This document shows, one piece after another, positions 58,440 to 64,000 of a stretch of 64,000 nt of DNA (positions are counted from its first letter, which is position 1; every line of letters begins with the position of its first letter). The stretch spans positions 1,612,001-1,676,000 of the forward strand of contig NZ_CP019687.1 in NCBI RefSeq assembly GCF_002003265.1. Direction: 5' to 3'. The notes below the pieces were generated by a model that saw only the letters and a list, made by a program, of their open reading frames with translations, searched no databases and was not told the DNA's origin. The position numbers were made by a program, and so were the translations under genes. Source of the DNA: Paenibacillus larvae subsp. larvae (GTDB lineage: Bacteria > Bacillota > Bacilli > Paenibacillales > NBRC-103111).

Positions 58440-59114
58440 TTATGGTTGTACAGTCTGAATGTTGCCGTCTTTCATGTTAAAACAGAGATCACATTGATCT
58501 GCCACTTCAGGATCATGTGTAGATAAGACAATCGTCATCCCCTCATTTTTTATTTCCGTTAATAAATGTATGACCGAGTCTCTGGTGGTACTGTCCAGAT
58601 TTCCTGTTGGTTCATCGCAGATTAATAATTGAGGTGAATGGATAAGTGCCCGTGCAACCGCTACCCTTTGTTGTTCTCCACCTGAAAGTTCCGAAGGCAG
58701 ATGGTGAATTCTATGGGATAATCCTACTTTATCCAACATTTCAGCTGCACGTTTTTCTTTAGAGAATGTTGTTTTTAGAGGAACCAACGGCAAACATACA
58801 TTGTGTAGTGCCGATAACTGTGGTAATAAATGCGGAGATTGAAAAGAAAAGCCTATATACTTTTGTCGTATGGTTTGCCTATTAGAATCCGATATTAGTT
58901 CCCCATCTATATAAATATCCCCTTCAGAAGGGCTGGTTTGAAGACCCATAATTGAAAGCAGTGTTGTTTTCCCCGATCCGGAAGGACCCATAATGGAAAC
59001 CATAGTATTTCGAGTTATCAATAACGAGATGTCTTTAAGCACCTCTACTTGTTGTTTAGCTAAAGAATATGATTTGAAAAGTTTATGCATGGAAACAATA
59101 TGTTCATTCGTCAT
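58440..59114 (-). CDS. ABC transporter ATPase, lactococcin 972 group
   Basis: A 224-residue ATPase with all motifs: Walker A MGPSGSGKTTLLS, Q-loop FSFQSPHLLPQL, signature LSGGEQQRVAVARAL, Walker B LLICDEPTGNLD and H-loop STHD. It resembles MacB/LolD-type ATPases that pair with FtsX-like permeases. It starts 11 bases after the large membrane protein gene. In lactococcin 972 operons an ATPase of this type is the third gene, so a role in export of or immunity to the peptide is inferred. Confidence 0.92.
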   Translation of the reverse strand: MTNEHIVSMHKLFKSYSLAKQQVEVLKDISLLITRNTMVSIMGPSGSGKTTLLSIMGLQTSPSEGDIYIDGELISDSNRQTIRQKYIGFSFQSPHLLPQLSALHNVCLPLVPLKTTFSKEKRAAEMLDKVGLSHRIHHLPSELSGGEQQRVAVARALIHSPQLLICDEPTGNLDSTTRDSVIHLLTEIKNEGMTIVLSTHDPEVADQCDLCFNMKDGNIQTVQP

Positions 59115-59125
59115 AACATCCTCCG

Positions 59126-61633
59126 CTATATATGTCTGTTCAGCTTATTGATTTTCAATAACAGATAATAAAATCCTATAAGAAGAAAAATGGACATGAA
59201 TATGGCCATGCAAAGGATTTGGGCGTAAATAGGAATAGGAAAATCAGTATAAAAAATACGGAAAACACCCAAACCCAAAAAAAGCGAAATGGAAAAGCCA
59301 AGGAAATAGGTAAGAGAAAACTCTATGAATAACAACTTTCTGATCGACCGGTTGGTCCAACCAACCCGATTCAAAATAACAATTTCATTTTTTCTTTTGC
59401 CAATTAAACCTGCTGCATGTTCAAATAAGTTGAATAAAATTAAAACAACTAAAGCGACCAGGATAAACAGATGAAAACCAAACATATTTAAGTTGACCGC
59501 TTCACCTAAAAAAGTCGTTTGAACATTTTTTCTTGTACCAAAAAGCATATTGAGTAAAAACAGAATCGTACCTAAAGAAGCAGCTAATGAAAGCACAATG
59601 TACCCCGTATACGCCAGTTGTGATTTAAAATTCCCCCATGCAAGCCCAAAAACGGAAGAAAGGGCAACGTGTTTCTTTTTCCATTCCTTCTCAACTCCAA
59701 CTTGTACATCTTGCTTGTTGATTTTAAATAGTTGGTACCAGATGGAAGCAAAAATCCATATAACGATAATGAATTGGATATATAGTACGCTTTCCCAAGC
59801 AATACTTACGGACTGATGCAAAAAAATCAGAACTAAAACAGATAAGCTTAAACCGCCGACCAGTTTTATCCCCCATTCTAGAGCCAGCATCTTCTTCAAA
59901 TCTCTCATTGTCCATCCAATTCCCAGCAATACAGAATATTCCTTTCTCCTTACCGTCAACAAGCTCCGTGTATGTACCACTGCAAAGACAGCCGTAAGCA
60001 AAAATAAGCTAAGCATAATAAATAAGGAGACATAATCCATCGACTTTGTTATGGAGGCCGCAACGCCTAAAGTAGTCCATATTTCTTTGACAATGCCTAC
60101 GTTTGGAAAGTCGCTCGTTTCCGGTATTTTTACATGCATCTGTTTTTTTGAGGCACCGGCCACAATATCTGTATGAAGTCCTGTAAGTTCATAAATGCTT
60201 TTGGCGACTTTTTTTATTTTTGCTTCTGTTTGAGAATCATATCCACCGATATCTTTTACCCGAACACGTATAGCGTCAATAGGTGTCTCGCCTTTTAATA
60301 GCTCTATATTTGATAAATTTGTTATCGCGCTTGCTTGGATGGGCAGGAAAGTATCCGGGGTCAGATCTTTTTTCAGTTCAATATTTTGTTTGTTGCCGTC
60401 TTGATCAAGTACAAGATAGACCGGGGAAAAGGAATATATCCCCAGCGGGCTCGGGTCCAGGTCGGAATTGCCTATACTCTTTCCGCTATACGTGCCTGTG
60501 ATTTGATAATCAAAACTTCTCTCTTCAGGCAAGCCACCCCGGACGGCCATCTCTTTTTTGATAAGAGGTCTGTATTTTCCATCCTTCGGTTTTAATAGGA
60601 AGTCGTAATTTTCACCTTTACCGGCTTCTTCATAGTTCAGACGGTCTGTTAAATAGTAAACCGATGTATCTAAAGAGGAATTGATGCCCCCGAAAGTTTT
60701 TTGCAAGTTGCCTTTTTGATCAAGGTCAAGGCGACTTATGCGAAAAGGCTGTAACTCTTTAGACAAATCAAACTTTTCTTTCAATATTGGCGGATTTTTT
60801 AAGTCATGCTCTAAAAACTTATTTACTTCAGACAGGTCTTTCATCTGCCTAAATTGTTGTTTCCACTCCTCCTCGGATTTAGTTGATTTTCTAACTTCGA
60901 ATAATGCCTGCATCGAAACATCACTATCTTCATTAATTAGAAGAGGGATAGACGGGGGAAGTTTAGTTGATTTTTCAGTTCCCAATCTATCTGTAATATT
61001 CATTTTTTGGGCGGTTAGCTTATCTTCTTGTTCAGGGTCTACTGCTACGAGTAGATTGTAGTTTGTTGGCAGGGTGAAATTAATGAACTTTTTTCCGTCC
61101 TCTTCCATAAAACCCATCGACCTGTTAGGCATGATTGGAGGATCACTTAAAGGAATATTCACTACATGTGTATCCAAAACCTGTTTATATGAATCCGGAA
61201 GTCCCGTTTCATTTGATATTTTTATGGAAGTAACCCAGGTGTTTTCTTTCACACTTGGCAGCTCAACCTTTATCCCTCCGGAATCGTTGGTAAAAAAGCC
61301 TAACACGGATACAGGTGCAGCCACTTCCACATCGGGAATATCAGTTATTTTTTTGTACTGGGCTAAACTAATTCCCCCTATTCCTCCTGTTAAATAATTT
61401 TCTTCTACTATCCCTTTTTTCTGTTCAATATCTGAACGTGCTTCCGGATGCCTGACCAGAATGTCATAGCTTCCGCGGCTATATTTATGAATAGACTCGC
61501 TTAGAGCAACTTTGCTGGAATGCAGACTATTATATGCAAACGGGATGGAGCCGAATAAACAGCCTAAAAGCAAAACAGATATGAAAAAATTCCATTTCCC
61601 TTTACGATGCAACAAGAACAGAAACTTGAACAT
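59126..61633 (-). CDS. Bacteriocin-associated integral membrane protein (lactococcin 972 type, FtsX-like)
   Basis: An 835-residue membrane protein. One helix near the N-terminus (FISVLLLGCLFGSIPFAYN), a large extracellular domain of about 500 residues, then about six helices (for example VSLFIMLSLFLLTAVFAVVH, VLIFLHQSVSIAW, FHLFILVALVVLILFNLF, LTYFLGFSISLFLGLGV). This 1 + large loop + multi-helix plan matches the immunity-related membrane protein of lactococcin 972 loci. It partners the ATPase downstream. Copy B of the 37-bp element lies 36 bases upstream of the start. AT-rich, likely acquired. Confidence 0.82.
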   Translation of the reverse strand: MFKFLFLLHRKGKWNFFISVLLLGCLFGSIPFAYNSLHSSKVALSESIHKYSRGSYDILVRHPEARSDIEQKKGIVEENYLTGGIGGISLAQYKKITDIPDVEVAAPVSVLGFFTNDSGGIKVELPSVKENTWVTSIKISNETGLPDSYKQVLDTHVVNIPLSDPPIMPNRSMGFMEEDGKKFINFTLPTNYNLLVAVDPEQEDKLTAQKMNITDRLGTEKSTKLPPSIPLLINEDSDVSMQALFEVRKSTKSEEEWKQQFRQMKDLSEVNKFLEHDLKNPPILKEKFDLSKELQPFRISRLDLDQKGNLQKTFGGINSSLDTSVYYLTDRLNYEEAGKGENYDFLLKPKDGKYRPLIKKEMAVRGGLPEERSFDYQITGTYSGKSIGNSDLDPSPLGIYSFSPVYLVLDQDGNKQNIELKKDLTPDTFLPIQASAITNLSNIELLKGETPIDAIRVRVKDIGGYDSQTEAKIKKVAKSIYELTGLHTDIVAGASKKQMHVKIPETSDFPNVGIVKEIWTTLGVAASITKSMDYVSLFIMLSLFLLTAVFAVVHTRSLLTVRRKEYSVLLGIGWTMRDLKKMLALEWGIKLVGGLSLSVLVLIFLHQSVSIAWESVLYIQFIIVIWIFASIWYQLFKINKQDVQVGVEKEWKKKHVALSSVFGLAWGNFKSQLAYTGYIVLSLAASLGTILFLLNMLFGTRKNVQTTFLGEAVNLNMFGFHLFILVALVVLILFNLFEHAAGLIGKRKNEIVILNRVGWTNRSIRKLLFIEFSLTYFLGFSISLFLGLGVFRIFYTDFPIPIYAQILCMAIFMSIFLLIGFYYLLLKINKLNRHI

Positions 61634-61668
61634 GAATATGCACTCCGATATGAAAATGTAATTAGAGA

Positions 61669-61705
61669 AATTAAACGCTCACCAGTTGGTTTATGAAATG
61701 GATTC
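61669..61705 (-). repeat. 37-bp element, copy B
   Basis: Matches 33292-33328 at 33 of 37 bases in the same orientation. It sits between the bacteriocin terminator and the start of the membrane protein gene, so it may be part of that gene's promoter or leader. Confidence 0.75.
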
Positions 61706-61716
61706 TGGAATATAAA

Positions 61717-61738
61717 ATAGGAGACCAACGTCTCCTAT
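61717..61738 (-). terminator. Terminator after the bacteriocin gene
   Basis: ATAGGAGAC and GTCTCCTAT form a perfect 9-bp stem with a four-base loop, then TTTTATATT on the minus strand. It separates the peptide gene from its transporter genes and would give more peptide message than transporter message. Confidence 0.85.
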
Positions 61739-61746
61739 CTTCGTTT

Positions 61747-62028
61747 CTATCTTACTGTTACTACTGCACCGGCAGTAGTTGAATAACCACCGGAACCAAC
61801 ATATAAAGCAGGGTATTTTGTTCCTGATGAGGAGTAAAAATGATACCATGTATGTGATTTATTAGACCCAATATAGTCATATTTAGTTATTCCTTCTCCT
61901 ACATTCAGAGTGGCAACGTAAAAGGGAGGGTAAACTCCGCCATACCAACTTCCACCAAATTTAGCATAATGTTGACTACATATTACTATAAAACCCATAT
62001 AAAGTGAATATAAATACTTATATTTCAT
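61747..62028 (-). CDS. Lactococcin 972-like bacteriocin precursor
   Basis: A 93-residue peptide. Its core begins GGSWYGGVYPPFYVA and has YDYIGSNKSHTWYHFYSSSG, then a Gly/Ser/Thr-rich end: aromatic and Gly/Ser-rich with GxW, Tyr-Tyr and Lys-x-His features as in lactococcin 972. The next two genes (large membrane protein, ABC ATPase) complete the known locus type. The leader (MKYKYLYSLYMGFIVIC) is a weak, atypical signal peptide, and GAGG lies only 2 bases before the ATG, so the 5' end may be damaged. It starts 13 bases from the comEC stop, which suggests a recombination joint. Confidence 0.6.
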   Translation of the reverse strand: MKYKYLYSLYMGFIVICSQHYAKFGGSWYGGVYPPFYVATLNVGEGITKYDYIGSNKSHTWYHFYSSSGTKYPALYVGSGGYSTTAGAVVTVR

Positions 62029-62040
62029 TTCCTCTTTCGC

Positions 62041-62550
62041 TTACATTTTGTTTCTATAGCTTATATTCCCATTCTTTACTTGCACCTCTACTTCCCCAAG
62101 CAGATCCGTGCGCAGAACCGGTATTTGTCTCTGTTCCAACCTTTCCAGAATATCCGGTGAAGGGTGTCCGTACCGGTTATTTACGCCTGCGGAAATCAAG
62201 GCAAGTTTGGGTTTCCAATAATCCAGCCATTCTGGTGAGGTCGAGGTTTTACTGCCATGATGGGCTACTTTGAGTACGTCCACCTCTTTCTCAGGGAGCA
62301 GCTCGGGCTGTTGCAGCAATTCCCTTTCCTCCTCTTTCCCCATGTCTCCGGTGAATAACCATTTCGTTCCCTCCAGATAGAGCAAAAAGACAACTGATTT
62401 TGCGTTTTGATCCTTTTCAAGCGGAATTTCTTCATCTTCAGCCGGCGGCTTATTTTCCCGGGCAGGAGGATACAGGATCTGAAGAAAAGTGTTCCGGTCT
62501 ATAGGAATCGATATCCCTTCCGTCCCCCCGATTAGGGTGAACCCGAGCCC
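62041..62550 (-). pseudogene. comEC: ComEC/Rec2 remnant (C-terminal metallo-beta-lactamase part)
   Basis: ComEC is the membrane channel for DNA uptake. Only about the last 165 residues remain, from GFTLIGGTEGISIPI to the stop at 62041. Seen: WLFTGDMGKEEE, LKVAHHGSKTSTSPEWLDYW and GVNNRYGHPSPDILERL, all typical of the ComEC C-terminal domain. Upstream of 62550 the frame meets a TAG stop and all similarity ends, with no sign of the membrane channel domain. The gene was cut by an insertion or rearrangement. Confidence 0.9.
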
Positions 62551-62573
62551 CTAATATAACTATCTACATCTTT

Positions 62574-62599
62574 AAAACCCTTGATTTATAAGGGTTTTT
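62574..62599. terminator. Hairpin at the comEC junction
   Basis: AAAACCCTT and AAGGGTTTTT form a stem with a 7-base loop about 20 bases beyond the comEC break. A terminator hairpin next to a joint is common at integrase ends; here it also stops reading into comEC. Confidence 0.75.
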
Positions 62600-62718
62600 C
62601 TTGTTCGCGTCTGTTCGTATCCGAGTGAATTATGGTGATTCCGAGTACATTTCGTCCCCAATTCGTCCCCAATTCGCCCTCAATGAGAGTCGAAACTATA
62701 TATCTCAAACATTAATAC
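62600..62718. other. Junction stretch with a repeated 12-base unit
   Basis: TTCGTCCCCAATTCGTCCCC holds two copies of CGTCCCCAATT at about 62657-62680 and a third, degenerate copy. On the minus strand the stretch is open for about 34 codons (GELGTNWGRN ...), which could be the end of an integrase gene, but this is not proven. Confidence 0.35.
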
Positions 62719-62719
62719 A

Positions 62720-62752
62720 ACGGAGCAACCTCATATAAGCGGGTTGCTCCGT
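62720..62752 (-). terminator. Terminator of the broken small gene
   Basis: ACGGAGCAACC and GGTTGCTCCGT form an 11-bp stem directly after the restored stop of the gene at 62759. Confidence 0.8.
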
Positions 62753-62758
62753 TTCAAT

Positions 62759-63083
62759 TTACTTGAGCGTTAAAATTTCATCCACTGCTGCTCTGTAAGC
62801 TAATTCAATCGCTTTAGACTTGACGTGAAACATCTCTTCAAGTTCAAAATAATTATCTATTTCATTGTCAGGGATATACTTCATAAGGTCTTTGAACCTT
62901 TTTTTCAAATCTTAGAACAGACTGGTTATTCTTTTCATATTCATCACGCAACTGATAAATGCGAGATTGAATTGACGGTTCTAAAATTTCCTTTACCATA
63001 GTTGGACAACTCCCCTTATTGGCATCTTTACCGATCTCTAAATACAATTTTGATAAGTCAACTTGCTTTTTAATCTGACTCAC
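62759..63083 (-). pseudogene. Small hypothetical protein, one frameshift
   Basis: From MSQIKKQVDLSKLYLEIG the protein is charged and helical. A run of 7 T (+ strand, 62898-62904) shifts the frame to a stop; with 6 it continues FEKRFKDLMKYIPDNEI, then NYFELEEMFHVKSKAIELAY, to end DEILTLK at 62759, about 107 residues. No known domain is recognised. The location next to the comEC break suggests a mobile-element gene. Confidence 0.6.
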
Positions 63084-63691
63084 CTCTTGTTTATTTTAGT
63101 TTCATGATATTGTGAACTCGCTCTAGGAAGTTCTGAACGGATAACCTTTAAATAAATCGTTTACAAAATACCTGCAATTGGTTCTAAGATAAGTAATGTC
63201 CCTCCCTATTGTTATATTTGTTGATGCCACGTTCATTACTTCCCCCACTTCTAGTTAAATTAATGGTTAGAACACCGCTTTCAAATCATTCACTCAAACT
63301 TATGTACTAGGTGAATAACTTCACAATCCATCATGCATCACTCCCTTTCTTTTCTATATATATCCATTATAAAAGTGGTTCAATTATTGATACAACAATC
63401 AATTTATACCAAAACGAGAACAAAACAGATAAATGTTGAAACTTCTAGTTTCTGCTTTTTCCAAATTATGTATAAAGCCGAAAGAAATCTTCAAGGTTAT
63501 CACCTTTTTATTCCATCTCCTTAAGGACATTTATCCATTTCATCTTAGCATTCAGTTTTAGGATATATTTTCCACTTGTAAAGTGGAATGGGGTTATGCT
63601 ATGTTTTTATTGGAATCGTTGGTTTTCCCACCAACTTCTGAGCATTTTTTCTCGATGGCTTCCGGTAAGTTGGGGCCCAATATCATCCATG
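63084..63691. other. AT-rich stretch without a supported gene
   Basis: About 600 bases with only short open frames lacking ribosome-binding sites. One small inverted repeat (TTCCACTT-GTA-AAGTGGAA, near 63570-63588) is seen. This may be the scar of rearranged DNA between the protease and the comEC remnant. Confidence 0.5.
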
Positions 63692-63735
63692 AAAAAGATC
63701 ACGTTGGCAAAATTACTCCATCGTGATCTTTTATT
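63692..63735 (-). terminator. Terminator of the M4 protease gene
   Basis: AAAAGATCACG and CGTGATCTTTTT form a stem of about 11 bp with an 18-base loop, just after the protease stop. Confidence 0.88.
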
Positions 63736-63752
63736 ATTAGAATTTTTCGCAA

Positions 63753-64000
<248 letters not shown>

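Noticed and set aside
63333-63524. 63-codon frame in the gap before the M4 protease
   Set aside because: No ribosome-binding site, biased AT composition and no recognisable motif.

Overview
The window looks like chromosome of a spore-forming, facultatively anaerobic Firmicute, most likely a Paenibacillus. Evidence: the sporulation genes gpr and spoIIP, an FNR with the Bacillus-type C-terminal cysteine cluster, AddAB rather than RecBCD, a CIRCE-controlled hrcA-grpE-dnaK-dnaJ block, and the Bacillales order comEC / holA / rpsT / gpr / spoIIP / yqxA / lepA / hemW / hrcA / grpE / dnaK / dnaJ / prmA / rsmE / mtaB. The species is not certain. The many broken genes and the M4 protease would suit a decaying pathogen genome such as P. 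larvae, but that is inference.

Layout. 1-6.6 kb: the tail of a TetR regulator running in frame into an FAD oxidoreductase, then a lipoprotein / response regulator / histidine kinase operon and a polysaccharide deacetylase. 6.8-18.3 kb: an anaerobic-metabolism block (pflA, pflB, adhE, a hemerythrin-like protein, mobA, fnr, nirD, nirB) with FNR boxes; the box before fnr sits at the class II position. 18.5-31.3 kb: double-strand-break repair genes sbcC, sbcD, addA, addB. 31.3-34.3 kb: an AT-rich accessory patch with a DinB protein, a secreted Cys-rich bacteriocin-like protein, a small membrane protein and a GNAT. 34.4-56 kb: conserved housekeeping and heat-shock/sporulation block. 56.3-58 kb: an ECF sigma/anti-sigma pair. 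58.4-62 kb: a lactococcin 972-type bacteriocin locus (peptide, large membrane protein, ABC ATPase) lying against a comEC gene that keeps only its 3' end. 62.5-64 kb: a gene-poor junction, a broken small gene and the C-terminus of a thermolysin-type protease.

A pervasive oddity is frameshifting. adhE (two), the hemerythrin gene, nirB, nirD, addA (two), a YflT-like stress gene, the ECF sigma, its anti-sigma and a small gene near 63 kb are each interrupted by short indels, several in runs of 5-7 identical bases. Either the sequence carries base-run errors or the strain is losing genes; raw reads would decide. One adhE lesion looks like contraction of a 5-bp tandem repeat, which is harder to explain as a base-run error.

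The most novel points are the two bacteriocin-like loci (32.4-33.7 kb and 58.4-62.0 kb). They lie 28 kb apart yet share a 37-bp element (33 of 37 bases identical) upstream of a same-strand gene in each.
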